From positions 41,549 to 105,548 of the forward strand of contig JAHBTI010000010.1 in NCBI GenBank assembly GCA_019638705.1: DNA of 64,000 bases, written 5' to 3'. How positions within the stretch are numbered: the stretch's first letter is position 1; each line of letters opens with the position of its first letter. The notes beneath the pieces are model-generated. The model was given only the letters and a program-made list of their open reading frames with translations, searched no databases and had not been told where the DNA came from. Shown one piece after another: positions 15,117 through 24,328 of the stretch. This DNA comes from Bacteroidota bacterium (GTDB lineage Bacteria; Bacteroidota; Bacteroidia; B-17B0; Aurantibacillaceae). The position numbers and the translations under genes were made by a program.

Positions 15117-16379
15117 TTAGTGATGCGCTCTGTCTTCTTCAAAACTATAAATCACTAATCCACTTCTCATTTTCGGCTCAACCCAAGTTGATTTTGGCGG
15201 CATAATGTTGTTGGTGTCGGCAATCCATTTTAAATGCTGCATGGTTACAGGATATAAACCAAAGGCAATTTCCGCTTTTTTATCGTCCACCGCTTTCTTT
15301 AAGGCTTCTGCACCTTTAATGCCGGGAATAAAACCAACACGTTTATCCGTTTTTAAATCGTGGATATTAAAAATGGGCGATAAAATATGTTCGGTTAAAA
15401 TAAAAGCATCTAAACTCCCGACAGGATTTTTACTGTCAAACGTGTTTTCTTTTGCAGTGAGCGAATACCATTGTCCCGCAACGTACATACTAAATTCATG
15501 TTGTTTTGTTGGTTTAAAAATGCTTGCCGAAATTTCTTTTACTTCAAATGCTGATTTCAACTTTTGCAACAAATCTTCAACGCTCAAACCGTTCATGTCT
15601 GTTACCACACGGTTGTAATCGTATATTTTCAACTGACTTTCAGAAAAGAAAACGCCCAAATAAAAATTAAACGCTTCTTGTCCGTTGAAATTTTTTTTCT
15701 CTTTTCGTTTCACGTTGCCAAGCAGAGTGGAGGAAGCTGAACGGTGATGTCCGTCTGCAATATAAATGGCAGGCATTTGTGCAAAGCGTTGGGCAATGGT
15801 TTCAATGGATTTGGTTTTGTTAATTACCCACAAGGTATGCTGCACTTTGTCGGTGGTGGTAAAATCGTAATCGGGGCGATAGTTCATTACATTCGTACAA
15901 ACTTGCTCAATTTCTTTATCGTCAGGATAACAAAACAAAACAGGCTCGGCATTAAACTCACACACTTCCAAATAATCTTTCAGTTTTTCTTCGCGCTCAG
16001 TTAAGGTTTGCTCGTGAATTTTAATCACGCCGTTAATGTAATCGTCAATGCTGATACAACCGATAATACCAACATAAGTAGTTCCGCTTTTTATTTGGCG
16101 GTACAAATAATAACAGGCTTCATCATCGCGCAAAAAAACTTTTTGGTTTAAAAAATTGCGAAACTGTTTTTTTACTTTCTGCAAACGTTCTTTAGACCCT
16201 GCGCGTGTTCTCACGCCATCGGCAAAGTCGGGATTAATGACGTGCAAAAACGAAAAGGGATTTCCCGCCAATTTATCTTTTAATTCGGATTTATTGTAAC
16301 CGTCCACACTTCTTGAAGCGACAAGATGAACTTTGTCGCTCGTAGGACGAATTGCTTTAAACGGCAAAATGTTAGCCAT
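15117..16379 (-). CDS. DUF1015 family protein
   Basis: The 420-residue protein opens MANILPFKAIRPTSDKVHLVASRSVD and has the DUF1015 landmarks: YYLYRQIKSGTTYVGIIGCISIDDY, LWVINKTKSIETIA, the conserved YIADGHHRSASS and the C-terminal MPPKSTWVEPKMRSGLVIY. The family is cytoplasmic and uncharacterised, with a ParB/sulfiredoxin-like hint in the DGHHR motif. It follows serA on the same strand, a pairing common in Bacteroidota and suggestive of a role in serine metabolism; that link is inference. serC, often in the same cluster, is absent. Confidence 0.88.
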   Translation of the reverse strand: MANILPFKAIRPTSDKVHLVASRSVDGYNKSELKDKLAGNPFSFLHVINPDFADGVRTRAGSKERLQKVKKQFRNFLNQKVFLRDDEACYYLYRQIKSGTTYVGIIGCISIDDYINGVIKIHEQTLTEREEKLKDYLEVCEFNAEPVLFCYPDDKEIEQVCTNVMNYRPDYDFTTTDKVQHTLWVINKTKSIETIAQRFAQMPAIYIADGHHRSASSTLLGNVKRKEKKNFNGQEAFNFYLGVFFSESQLKIYDYNRVVTDMNGLSVEDLLQKLKSAFEVKEISASIFKPTKQHEFSMYVAGQWYSLTAKENTFDSKNPVGSLDAFILTEHILSPIFNIHDLKTDKRVGFIPGIKGAEALKKAVDDKKAEIAFGLYPVTMQHLKWIADTNNIMPPKSTWVEPKMRSGLVIYSFEEDRAHH

Positions 16380-16474
16380 ATTTATTAATTTATAATTTCT
16401 GATTTTGGCATTTTGAGCAATAGAGATTCTTCGTTCCTCAGCATGACAAAATCTTACTTCAAAAAATCTTAAAT

Positions 16475-17428
16475 CTAACTTTTCAGTGCTTCAATTAATT
16501 TTTCTGCCAACTCAATGCCGATGCGTTCTTGCGCTTCGTTGGTGGCTGCACCAATGTGCGGCGTTAAAGAAATTTTCGGGTGTTTCAAAATTGCTTCATT
16601 TGGTGTCGGTTCGTTTTCAAAAACATCTAAACAGGCGTGTGCAATTTTCCCTGAATTTAATCCTGCAATCAAATCGTTTTCGTCAATCACACCACCGCGC
16701 GCGGCGTTTACCAATATTACGCCATTTTTCATTTGCTCAATTTCTTTGGCGGTAATTACTTTTCCGCTCGGAACGTGCAAGGTTATCATGTCGGAATTTG
16801 AAATCAATTCTTCTAAACTTGTGGTTTTTATTTTTACGCTTACATCATTTGCGCCATGAATAGTTAAGGTTACATCTGCTTCTTTCACAAAGGGGTCAAA
16901 CGCCAACACTTTCATACCGCAACCCAATGCAATTTTTGCAACGTATTGCCCGATGCGCCCAAAACCAATAATACCAATGGTTTTACCGTTTAGTTCAATG
17001 CCTTTGGCGTATTTCTTTTTTAGTTCGTCAAATTTTGTATTTCCGTTTACGGGTATTTGGCGGTTGCTTTCGTACAAAAAACGCACGGCATTAAACAAAT
17101 GCGCAAACACCAATTCCGCCACTGAATTGCTTGAAGCTGCCGGCGTGTTAATCACCATAATATTTTTTGATTTGGCATATTCCACATCAATATTATCCAT
17201 GCCCACACCGCCGCGTGCAATTACTTTTAAATTGGGGCAAGCATCAATCACATCTTTGCGAACTTTAGTTGCGCTGCGCACGGTGAGAGCCGAGTAATTT
17301 TTTTCGTTTATTTCTTTGGCAAGATTTTCCTGCGCTACTTTTTCGGTAATCACGGTGAACCCTGCTTTTTCAAGCATGGCTTTTCCTGCGCTGTCAATGC
17401 CGTCGTTGGCTAAAATTTTTTTGCTCAT
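16475..17428 (-). CDS. serA: D-3-phosphoglycerate dehydrogenase (short form)
   Basis: The enzyme oxidises 3-phosphoglycerate to 3-phosphohydroxypyruvate in the first step of serine synthesis. Seen are the NAD motif GIIGFGRIGQ (about 152-161), NAARGGVIDENDL with the substrate-binding Arg, and LTPHIGAATNEAQ with the catalytic His. At 317 residues it lacks the C-terminal ACT domain used for serine feedback, as is usual in this phylum. A related 2-hydroxyacid dehydrogenase cannot be excluded, but the DUF1015 neighbour supports SerA. Confidence 0.85.
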   Translation of the reverse strand: MSKKILANDGIDSAGKAMLEKAGFTVITEKVAQENLAKEINEKNYSALTVRSATKVRKDVIDACPNLKVIARGGVGMDNIDVEYAKSKNIMVINTPAASSNSVAELVFAHLFNAVRFLYESNRQIPVNGNTKFDELKKKYAKGIELNGKTIGIIGFGRIGQYVAKIALGCGMKVLAFDPFVKEADVTLTIHGANDVSVKIKTTSLEELISNSDMITLHVPSGKVITAKEIEQMKNGVILVNAARGGVIDENDLIAGLNSGKIAHACLDVFENEPTPNEAILKHPKISLTPHIGAATNEAQERIGIELAEKLIEALKS

Positions 17429-17501
17429 AAATGTTTGTTTAAGGATTAAATATATAGAATTTAAAAATTAGAATTTAGGATTTAGAAATTAGATTTTTCT
17501 T

Positions 17502-19289
17502 TTAATCATTCAATTTCAGCACCGCCATAAACGCGCTTTGCGGAATTTCAACGCTGCCCACTTGCTTCATACGTTTTTTTCCTTCTTTTTGTTTTTCCAA
17601 CAATTTGCGTTTACGCGAAATGTCGCCGCCGTAACATTTTGCGGTTACGTCTTTGCGCATGGCGCGAATGGTTTCGCGGGCTATAATTTTTGCGCCGATT
17701 GCTGCTTGAATAGGAATTTCAAATTGCTGGCGCGGAATAAGTTCTTTCAGTTTTTCGCAAATCTTCTTTCCGAAATTGTAAGCGTTGCTGCGGTGAATGA
17801 GTGCGGACAAAGCATCAACTTGCTCGCCGTTCAACAAAATATCCAATTTCGCCAAATCCGATTGCTTCATGCCGATTGGGTGATAATCAAAGGAAGCATA
17901 CCCTTTTGAAATGGATTTTAAACGGTCAAAGAAATCAAACACCACCTCGCCCAAAGGCATTTCAAACACCAATTCCACGCGGTCTGCCGTTAAATAATTT
18001 TGATTGACGATTTGTCCGCGTTTTTCAATGCACAAGCTCATCACAGCTCCGATAAATTCTGACTTGGTAATAACGTTGGCTTTGATGTAAGGTTCTTCAA
18101 TAAAATCAATGCGTGCAGGGTCGGGCAAATCAGTCGGATTATTTACCACCACAATTTCTCCGTCTGTTTTGTGCGCCAAATACGATACGTTGGGAACGGT
18201 GGTAATTACCGTCATGTTAAACTCACGTTCCAAACGTTCTTGCACAATTTCCATGTGCAACATTCCCAAAAATCCGCAACGGAAGCCAAAGCCAAGCGCG
18301 GCAGAACTTTCAGGCTCCCAAGTTAAAGAAGCATCGTTCAAGCGCAATTTTTCCATGCTGTAACGCAGTTCTTCAAAATCTTCGGTATCCACAGGATAAA
18401 TGCCCGCAAACACCATAGGTTTCACATCTTCAAAGCCTTTAATGGCTTCTCCGGGGTTTGCAGAAGCGGTAATGGTATCGCCCACTTTTACTTCGCTGGC
18501 TTCTTTAATGCCTGAAATGATATAGCCTACATCGCCTGTGTTTACTACATCACGCGGCTCTTGCTTTAAGCGCAACACGCCAATTTCGTCGGCATTGTAT
18601 TCCATGCCTGTATTCACGAATTTTACCTTTTCACCTTTCTTGATTGTGCCGTTGTAAATGCGGAAATAGGCAATAATTCCTCTGAACGAATTAAATACCG
18701 AATCAAAAATTAATGCTTGCAAGGGTGCGTTCGGGTCGCCTTTTGGCGAAGGAATACGTTCTATAATCGCTGCTAAAATATCGTTTACACCCAAGCCTGT
18801 TTTGCCCGATGCGGCAATAATATCTTCGCGTTTGCAACCGAGCAAATCCACAATTTGGTCTTTCACCACTTCGGGTTCTGCGCTCGGCAAATCTATTTTG
18901 TTAAGAATGGGAATAATTTCCAAATCATGTTCCAAAGCCAAATACAAATTGGAAATGGTTTGCGCTTGTATGCCTTGCGCTGCGTCCACAATCAATAACG
19001 CGCCTTCGCAGGCGGCAATGGAGCGCGACACTTCGTAACTGAAATCCACATGACCGGGCGTGTCAATTAAATTCAACACATATTTTTCGCCTTTGTAAAC
19101 AAAGTCCATTTGAATGGCGTGGCTCTTAATGGTAATGCCGCGTTCTTTTTCCAAGTCCATGTCGTCAAGCACTTGGTTTTGCATATCGCGTTTGCTTACG
19201 GTGTTGGTAAATTCAAGCAAGCGGTCTGCTAAGGTGCTTTTGCCGTGGTCAATATGGGCAATAATACAAAAGTTGCGAATGTGCTTCAT
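17502..19289 (-). CDS. lepA: Elongation factor 4 (LepA back-translocating GTPase)
   Basis: EF-4 binds the ribosome and promotes back-translocation or assists 30S assembly. All GTPase motifs are present: [14 protein letters not shown] (G1), [12 protein letters not shown] (G2), DTPGHVDF (G3), [11 protein letters not shown] (G4). The LepA-specific C-terminal domain follows, with [51 protein letters not shown] and the final [11 protein letters not shown]. The 595 residues are normal. TATATTTG lies in front of the gene on the minus strand (19329-19322) as a -7 promoter element. Confidence 0.98.
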   Translation of the reverse strand: MKHIRNFCIIAHIDHGKSTLADRLLEFTNTVSKRDMQNQVLDDMDLEKERGITIKSHAIQMDFVYKGEKYVLNLIDTPGHVDFSYEVSRSIAACEGALLIVDAAQGIQAQTISNLYLALEHDLEIIPILNKIDLPSAEPEVVKDQIVDLLGCKREDIIAASGKTGLGVNDILAAIIERIPSPKGDPNAPLQALIFDSVFNSFRGIIAYFRIYNGTIKKGEKVKFVNTGMEYNADEIGVLRLKQEPRDVVNTGDVGYIISGIKEASEVKVGDTITASANPGEAIKGFEDVKPMVFAGIYPVDTEDFEELRYSMEKLRLNDASLTWEPESSAALGFGFRCGFLGMLHMEIVQERLEREFNMTVITTVPNVSYLAHKTDGEIVVVNNPTDLPDPARIDFIEEPYIKANVITKSEFIGAVMSLCIEKRGQIVNQNYLTADRVELVFEMPLGEVVFDFFDRLKSISKGYASFDYHPIGMKQSDLAKLDILLNGEQVDALSALIHRSNAYNFGKKICEKLKELIPRQQFEIPIQAAIGAKIIARETIRAMRKDVTAKCYGGDISRKRKLLEKQKEGKKRMKQVGSVEIPQSAFMAVLKLND

Positions 19290-19386
19290 CTCTGTTCTCT
19301 GTCTGTTTTTTTTGAGGAGCGCAAATATAAGGAAATGTTGAGAAGTGGAAAGCTGAGAGTTTAAAGTTGAAAGGAGGAAGTTGTGT

Positions 19387-19644
19387 TTATTTTTTGCGTT
19401 TTTCTACGATTGCATTTTTGGGTAAAAAATCTTTTGGTGAACAGTTGAAAATTTGAGCAAGTTTATTAATGTGTTTCAAATTGTATTTAGCATTTGATTT
19501 GTGGCTTTCAACATCGCCAATAAAACCAATGGATAAATCTAAATCAAAAGCCAACTCTTTTTGAGAGATACCTTTTTCAATTCTCATTTTTCTCACAGTA
19601 TCTATAACATACTGTTCTATTGGTTCTAAATCCAACTTGCTCAT
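19387..19644 (-). CDS. XRE-family helix-turn-helix regulator
   Basis: The 85-residue protein is a single Cro/C1-type [52 protein letters not shown]. It has no sensor domain, so it probably acts as a simple repressor. It is divergent from the phospholipase D-like gene at 19743, and a perfect 16-base palindrome (19690-19705) sits between them as the likely operator. The local composition is more AT-rich than lepA, which fits acquisition. Confidence 0.85.
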   Translation of the reverse strand: MSKLDLEPIEQYVIDTVRKMRIEKGISQKELAFDLDLSIGFIGDVESHKSNAKYNLKHINKLAQIFNCSPKDFLPKNAIVEKRKK

Positions 19645-19689
19645 TGTATTTTACAACAACCAAGTTTGGTTTTGCCTAAAAAATATTCG

Positions 19690-19705
19690 CTCGTATATAT
19701 ACGAG
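19690..19705. promoter_or_regulatory. Perfect palindrome CTCGTATATATACGAG, candidate XRE operator
   Basis: The 16-base sequence is its own reverse complement. It lies 45 bases before the regulator start and 37 before the phospholipase D-like ATG, overlapping where the -33 box of the plus promoter (-7 candidate TATATTCG, 19723-19730) should be. Binding there would repress both genes; this is inference. Confidence 0.6.
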
Positions 19706-19742
19706 TATTAAATTTAGTTTGCTATATTCGGGCTTTAAAAGT

Positions 19743-20588
19743 ATGGAAACTCATTTTGAAAACATTAGAGAGATTGTATTAAAAGAATTAGACTCCGCTG
19801 AATTTTTTATTTATGCGTCTGTCGCATGGATAACAGATTATCCAATTATTGAGAAGCTAATTCAAAAAATCGAATCTGGAATACGTATAGAACTCATAAT
19901 AAACGATGATGATAGATTTGAAAAAAGAAAAGTGCAATTTGACACTTTTAGGAAAGCGGGAGGAAATCTTTATTTATATAAAAATGATGTCGGTTTAATG
20001 CATAATAAATTTTGTGTTATTGACTTTACAACAACATTAACGGGTTCATACAACTGGTCGCATGCTGCGGCAACTGTACACAAGGAAAATATTATTATAG
20101 CTCGTGATGACACTAAGTTTAGTAAAGAATTTGCACGAGAGTTTAAGAAAATAAAAAAAGAATGCGTTTTATATGCTGGCAAACAAACAAACTATGACGT
20201 TAGTAACTATGCTTATATTGATTCTACTTATTATGGTATTGATTATGTTGAAAAAGATGGAAAATATTACGAAGTTCCAATTATTATTTATAACATCAGT
20301 CAGGGAAATAAATTCGGAATTATACAATTTCAATTAAGTGAACCAACCCAAACTCCTCCCAAAAAAATATTTGGATTTTGGACAGAGCCTATAAGGAAAC
20401 CGCCTGAAACATATAAAGATTTTGAGTGCTTATTCCCTAATCTTTCCAATGAAGAACTTAAGAAAAAAGTTAAAAACGAGTTTCCCGATTTTAAAGAAAG
20501 TTCAGGCGGACTAATAGTTGAGGGTGGTAGGACATGGTATAATTTTGAGTGTTTGGACCCGAATTTATTAAAATACGTTATTCAATAA
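19743..20588 (+). CDS. Phospholipase D-like nuclease/transferase with unknown C-terminal domain
   Basis: The protein has one PLD catalytic motif, H87-x-K89-x4-D94 (HNKFCVID), followed by GSYNWSHAA, the usual partner strand. A single motif suggests a homodimer, as in Nuc-type endonucleases. Residues about 150-281 form a second, unrecognised domain with two similar segments (DFECLFPNLSNEEL and NFECLDPNLLKYV). I start at ATG 19743 because the longer frame begins with TTG inside the promoter. A small membrane protein follows 27 bases downstream. Nuclease rather than lipase activity is likely, with possible defence or toxin function; that is not shown. Confidence 0.78.
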   Translation: METHFENIREIVLKELDSAEFFIYASVAWITDYPIIEKLIQKIESGIRIELIINDDDRFEKRKVQFDTFRKAGGNLYLYKNDVGLMHNKFCVIDFTTTLTGSYNWSHAAATVHKENIIIARDDTKFSKEFAREFKKIKKECVLYAGKQTNYDVSNYAYIDSTYYGIDYVEKDGKYYEVPIIIYNISQGNKFGIIQFQLSEPTQTPPKKIFGFWTEPIRKPPETYKDFECLFPNLSNEELKKKVKNEFPDFKESSGGLIVEGGRTWYNFECLDPNLLKYVIQ

Positions 20589-20615
20589 TTTTTTCTACTT
20601 AAAACAAAACACAAT

Positions 20616-20921
20616 ATGAACACCTATTACATAATTGGAATATACTTACTTATCGGGCTTGTATTTTCTTTTTTACCGTCATTAAATCCAATATATAAAT
20701 ATATAAAACAAGGTTTCAAAGACATGGTTTTAATGCCTTTGAATGAGAAAGAAATTACACATAAATTTTTTTCAATATTGGGGCTGTTTGTCCTTATCAT
20801 AGTCATAAGTTTTATTATGTGTTTCTACCCTCTGCTTCTCATATTAAAACTCAAAGAAAACCGCAAACTTCCAAAAAACAGTAAGGACGGTTTAGACCAC
20901 CGTAAACCTTGGGAAAGGTGA
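20616..20921 (+). CDS. Small two-helix membrane protein
   Basis: The 101-residue protein has hydrophobic helices at about 4-22 and 51-78, with a basic tail (KLKENRKLPKNSKDGLDHRKPWER). It begins 27 bases after the phospholipase D-like gene on the same strand, so the two probably form one operon under the XRE regulator. No family is recognised. It could be a membrane anchor or pore partner for the PLD protein. Confidence 0.6.
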   Translation: MNTYYIIGIYLLIGLVFSFLPSLNPIYKYIKQGFKDMVLMPLNEKEITHKFFSILGLFVLIIVISFIMCFYPLLLILKLKENRKLPKNSKDGLDHRKPWER

Positions 20922-20949
20922 CAATGATTTGATTTTGACTAATTGTTTG

Positions 20950-21255
20950 CTAAAAACTATCGTAAACATCTTTTCTGTCGCCAATTTGAATAACGTCCAC
21001 AATCAATTTATTATCTTCTATGGTGTAAACAATCCGATAATCAGAATAACGAACGCGATAAGCATTTGCGTAACCTTGTAATTTTTTGCAACCCGACGGG
21101 CGCGGATTTTCTGCAAGCGAACGGATTAACGCATCAATCTTTTCCGCAAATTTTTTAGGAATTTTTGAAAGCTGTTTTAAAGCCCTTTCTTTGATTACAA
21201 CTTTGTACCGTTGCTCACTTTGCTTTGCCGAAGATTTGTTTTCTGGCTTCTTCAT
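20950..21255 (-). CDS. RelE/ParE-family toxin
   Basis: The 101-residue protein has the RelE fold pattern: YKVVIKERALKQLSKIPKKFAEKIDALIRSLAENPRPSGCKKLQG, then YRVRYSDYRIVYTIEDNKLIVDVIQIGDRKDVY. The conserved Arg residues of the RVRYSDYRIVY strand and the final GDRKDVY are typical of ribosome-dependent mRNA interferases. The start overlaps the end of the antitoxin-like gene by 41 bases in another frame, giving a tightly coupled module. Confidence 0.88.
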   Translation of the reverse strand: MKKPENKSSAKQSEQRYKVVIKERALKQLSKIPKKFAEKIDALIRSLAENPRPSGCKKLQGYANAYRVRYSDYRIVYTIEDNKLIVDVIQIGDRKDVYDSF

Positions 21256-21427
21256 AAGAAACAGATTTTTCGTTTTTGCTCAACTCTATTGCAACAATAT
21301 CTTCAATGTCTTCCAACAATGCCACAAGGTCATCTTTTTTCTTTAAAGACTTTTTTGCTACATCAAAGTCAATAAGCAAACCACTATGATTGCCTTTTAC
21401 GTCTGTGATATATTTAATTGTTTCCAT
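21215..21427 (-). CDS. Antitoxin-like protein partner of RelE
   Basis: The 70-residue acidic-then-basic protein (METIKYITDVKGNHSGLLIDFDVAKKS...ISYEEARKQ-type C-terminus) sits directly upstream of, and overlaps, the RelE gene, the standard position of an antitoxin. No DNA-binding motif is obvious. The KSVSYEEARKQIFGKAK tail probably wraps the toxin. Its assignment rests on position and size. Confidence 0.7.
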   Translation of the reverse strand: METIKYITDVKGNHSGLLIDFDVAKKSLKKKDDLVALLEDIEDIVAIELSKNEKSVSYEEARKQIFGKAK

Positions 21428-21439
21428 TTTTCAAATGTA

Positions 21440-21688
21440 TCAAATCTTTCCCAATATCTTTTCTGAAATGTTTTTCACGGTTTTATGCTCAATTAATTTA
21501 CCTTGTTTAATTTCTTTTTGAGACTGCGCGTTTCGGGCATAAAACTCCTCTAAAGTAAAAGGTTTCAGCACTTCGTTTTTATGTTTTATTTCGGAACTCA
21601 AAATAGTATGCACGGCTTTTAATAGTTGTTCGCTTTCAACAATATCAATGGCTTTATGCAATTCTCGTTTTATGGCTGTCTTGGTCAT
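21440..21688 (-). CDS. Small helical protein, addiction-module-like
   Basis: The 82-residue protein is predicted helical (REKLHKAIDIVESEQLLKAVHTILSSEI-like N-terminus; TLEEFYARNAQSQKEIKQGKLIEHKTV in the C-terminal half). It resembles the small antitoxin partners that often precede RelE-type toxins in Bacteroidota, with an N-terminal dimerising helix pair and a loose toxin-binding tail. It lies 12 bases upstream of the 70-residue antitoxin-like gene. The unit therefore has two antitoxin-like genes and one toxin; one may be left from a second module. Confidence 0.6.
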   Translation of the reverse strand: MTKTAIKRELHKAIDIVESEQLLKAVHTILSSEIKHKNEVLKPFTLEEFYARNAQSQKEIKQGKLIEHKTVKNISEKILGKI

Positions 21689-21752
21689 CTTTCTTTTGGA
21701 ATTTAGGAATTATACAAATTTAATGATTTTATTTTCCCGCGCTCGTAACAAA

Positions 21753-22691
21753 TCAGAAATCAGAATTTCCTTTAATAAACCTCAAATTTCTCTTCAACCC
21801 CTTATACTTCGTGCGTTTTACGGCAGAGTGTTTAAAAATGATATTAAATGTTTCTTCGGTTATTTCGTTCCATTCTGCTTCCGAAAAATTTAAAAGCCCG
21901 TGTGTGTTATTAAATAAAGGTTCGTTGTGTGTTTTGCTGAAAGAGTTCCAGGGGCAAACGTCCTGACACACATCGCAGCCAAAAGCCCAGTTGTCCATTT
22001 TGTTTTTAAACTCGTTCGGGATAGCTTCTTTTAATTCAATCGTCAAGTAACTGATACATTTACTTCCGTCCACAACGTAAGGTTCAACAATGGCTTGCGT
22101 GGGGCAGGCATCAAGGCAGCGCGTGCAGGTGCCGCAATAATCTTTAATTGCGCCATCGGTTTCCAATTCCAAATCAATAATCAGTTCGGCAATAAAAAAG
22201 AAAGAGCCTTGCTGTTTGGTGATGAGGTTGGTGTTTTTCCCCACCCAGCCCAAGCCGCTTTTTTTTGCCCATGCTTTGTCCATAACAGGTGCGCTGTCCA
22301 CAAAAGCTCGACCATTGATGTCCCCGATTTTCTCTTTTAAGGAAAATAAAAATTCGTGCAGCTTGTTTTTGATGACTTCGTGATAATCTGTGCCGTAAGC
22401 ATATTTACTGATTTTTGGCGCGTCTTCACGTTGCGTTTGTGAGGGATAATAATTGTATAATAAAGAAACTACCGACTTCGCGTTTTCCACCAACAGGCGC
22501 GGGTCAAGGCGTTTGTCAAAATAATTTTCCATGTATTTCATTTCACCATGCTTGTTTTGCTTGAGCCATTTTTCCAAACGCGGAGCTTCTTCCTCCAAAA
22601 ATTGAGCTTTTGAAATGCCGCAAAAATCAAAGCCCAAACGGGCGGCTTCGCTTTTTACAAGTTGTGTATGTTTATGAATGCTCGTATTCAA
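21753..22691 (-). CDS. queG: Epoxyqueuosine reductase
   Basis: QueG reduces epoxyqueuosine to queuosine in tRNA, using cobalamin and two [4Fe-4S] clusters. Visible are [16 protein letters not shown] at the N-terminus, [23 protein letters not shown], the ferredoxin motif [16 protein letters not shown] and the second [11 protein letters not shown]. At 312 residues it is normal. It stands alone on minus, divergent from phaE. The frame upstream is closed near the ATG at 22691, so the start is secure. Confidence 0.95.
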   Translation of the reverse strand: MNTSIHKHTQLVKSEAARLGFDFCGISKAQFLEEEAPRLEKWLKQNKHGEMKYMENYFDKRLDPRLLVENAKSVVSLLYNYYPSQTQREDAPKISKYAYGTDYHEVIKNKLHEFLFSLKEKIGDINGRAFVDSAPVMDKAWAKKSGLGWVGKNTNLITKQQGSFFFIAELIIDLELETDGAIKDYCGTCTRCLDACPTQAIVEPYVVDGSKCISYLTIELKEAIPNEFKNKMDNWAFGCDVCQDVCPWNSFSKTHNEPLFNNTHGLLNFSEAEWNEITEETFNIIFKHSAVKRTKYKGLKRNLRFIKGNSDF

Positions 22692-22742
22692 GGCTGTAAA
22701 AGTAAATTTTCTTTATTATTAACAATTTTATAGCCTCACAAA

Positions 22743-22830
22743 TTTGGAACATTGAAAGAAAAAGGCATACATTTGCAGCATAATTCAAAAAACACTTGTA
22801 AAAAACTGAATTTCAGTTGTTTGTAAACAA
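22743..22830 (+). promoter_or_regulatory. phaE promoter with two palindromes in the leader
   Basis: TTTG at 22743-22746, 21 bases, then TACATTTG at 22768-22775 form a Bacteroidota promoter. In the leader lie AACTGAA-T-TTCAGTT (22803-22817) and TTTG-TAAA-CAAA (22819-22830), both inverted repeats just downstream of the likely transcription start. They are candidate repressor sites for the PHA genes; the binding protein is unknown. Confidence 0.55.
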
Positions 22831-22872
22831 AGATTTGATTAGCAATAACGTAACAAATAAATAATATATATC

Positions 22873-24225
22873 ATGAAAAATCCTGTAATTGATACTTTAA
22901 TTGAAAACCAAACTCAATTTGTAAATAATTGGTTAGAGTCTGCAAAAAAAATGCAAACGGCTTTTACAAGCGGAAACATTGTAAGCGAAGGACAAAGTTT
23001 GTACAAAGAATATTTTGACAAACAAATGAACCTCCTCAACAATGTTCAGCAAAATTCTGCCAACCTGTTTGGTGCGCAAAATGCAAACAATCCTCAAGAA
23101 TTTTTTAAAAACTGGTTTAATCAGCAAGCGGCTTACGCCAAGCAAATGGCTGATTTTAATCAAAGCATACAAAGCAGCATTGCCAATTTCGGTAAACCGG
23201 CGCAAGATTACATGAGTTCTTTCGGGCAAAGCAACACAGCGTTTACCAATATTTACAATACTTGGTTAAACACTTTAAATACATCTTACGACAGCATGAG
23301 CAAAAACATGAGCGGTTCGTTTAATAAAGATGTGTTTGCAAACTTCTTTCAGGGCAACCAAACTTACGCTAAAATGCAGGAGTTTTTTCAGCCCATGGTA
23401 AACATGATGCAAAAAGGAACGTTTAACGCCGAAACATTTAAAAATTTGTTTACCGCCGAAAGCTACGCCAATCTTTCAAAACAAATGTTTGGCAATTTGT
23501 ATAACGAAAGTTCGGTAAAAGAATTTTACGATAAAGGCATTCAGCAACTGCAAAACTTTTTTGCCAACCAAAACAATTTGGGCAAAGAATATTTTGCACA
23601 AATGCAAAGTTTAGACAAAAACTTTCCGCAATTATTTAATAATGCTGCCACCGAAAATTTGAAAAAATTCCAGGAGCAAATTCAAAACGTATTCGGTAAA
23701 ACATTTGAACCGTTGATGAATGTAGTGAGTGCAGGCAAAGACAAAGAAAATGCCGAAGCCTTAATTTCGTTAATGGACAGAGTGGCTGACCTTAGCGTGA
23801 AACAAGCCGAATTGCAGGCGTTTTTGCAAACCACCACAAAAGCAAGCATTGAAACCATTGCAAAACAATACGCCGAAAAATACAACACCGGCGAAATTCC
23901 TGCGCAAATACCAACTGCACAAGAATTGTACGGCGAATGGGTAAAAATAAACGAGCAGTTGTTTACCGAATTATTTGCCAGCGAAGAGTTCAGCAAAGTA
24001 AAAGGCGAAGCCTTGAATTTGAGCATGGATGTAAAAAAACATTTTGAAAAACAATTTGAGCATTTCTTTGCAGGTTATCCCGTAGTATTTAAAAGCGAAG
24101 TGGAAGATTTGCAAAAAACCATTCACGATTTAAAAAAGCAGGTAAAAGAGTTGCAGTCTAAAGTTACAATGGGCGGTGCTGAATTGTTTGAAGAAGAAAA
24201 AAAAGCAGGTAAAAAAGCAAAATAA
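22873..24225 (+). CDS. phaE: PHA synthase subunit PhaE (class III), granule-associated
   Basis: PhaE is the non-catalytic partner of class III polyhydroxyalkanoate synthase. The 450-residue protein is Asn/Gln- and aromatic-rich and almost entirely helical. The C-terminal section (about 330-450) has the PhaE pattern TAQELYGEWVKINEQLFTELFAS, and it ends in a coiled coil (VEDLQKTIHDLKKQVKELQSK). The N-terminal half has irregular QNFF/NNP-type repeats that look phasin-like. phaC follows 103 bases downstream on the same strand, which supports the assignment. A granule surface location is expected from the family. Confidence 0.85.
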   Translation: MKNPVIDTLIENQTQFVNNWLESAKKMQTAFTSGNIVSEGQSLYKEYFDKQMNLLNNVQQNSANLFGAQNANNPQEFFKNWFNQQAAYAKQMADFNQSIQSSIANFGKPAQDYMSSFGQSNTAFTNIYNTWLNTLNTSYDSMSKNMSGSFNKDVFANFFQGNQTYAKMQEFFQPMVNMMQKGTFNAETFKNLFTAESYANLSKQMFGNLYNESSVKEFYDKGIQQLQNFFANQNNLGKEYFAQMQSLDKNFPQLFNNAATENLKKFQEQIQNVFGKTFEPLMNVVSAGKDKENAEALISLMDRVADLSVKQAELQAFLQTTTKASIETIAKQYAEKYNTGEIPAQIPTAQELYGEWVKINEQLFTELFASEEFSKVKGEALNLSMDVKKHFEKQFEHFFAGYPVVFKSEVEDLQKTIHDLKKQVKELQSKVTMGGAELFEEEKKAGKKAK

Positions 24226-24256
24226 TTTATAGTTTAGTTCTCATAGCTATAAGAAT

Positions 24257-24297
24257 AAAAGGTCGTTTCGTTTATGTGTTTGGCGGGCGACCTTTTT
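24257..24297 (+). terminator. Hairpin with T-run between phaE and phaC
   Basis: AAAAGGTCG (24257-24265) pairs with CGACCTTTT (24288-24296), and the T-run forms the end of the stem. Placed between two genes whose products form one complex, it probably attenuates phaC relative to phaE, or protects the phaE message, rather than isolating the genes. Confidence 0.65.
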
Positions 24298-24328
24298 TAT
24301 TTTACTTTTAGCCCAAATCCTTTGCAAT

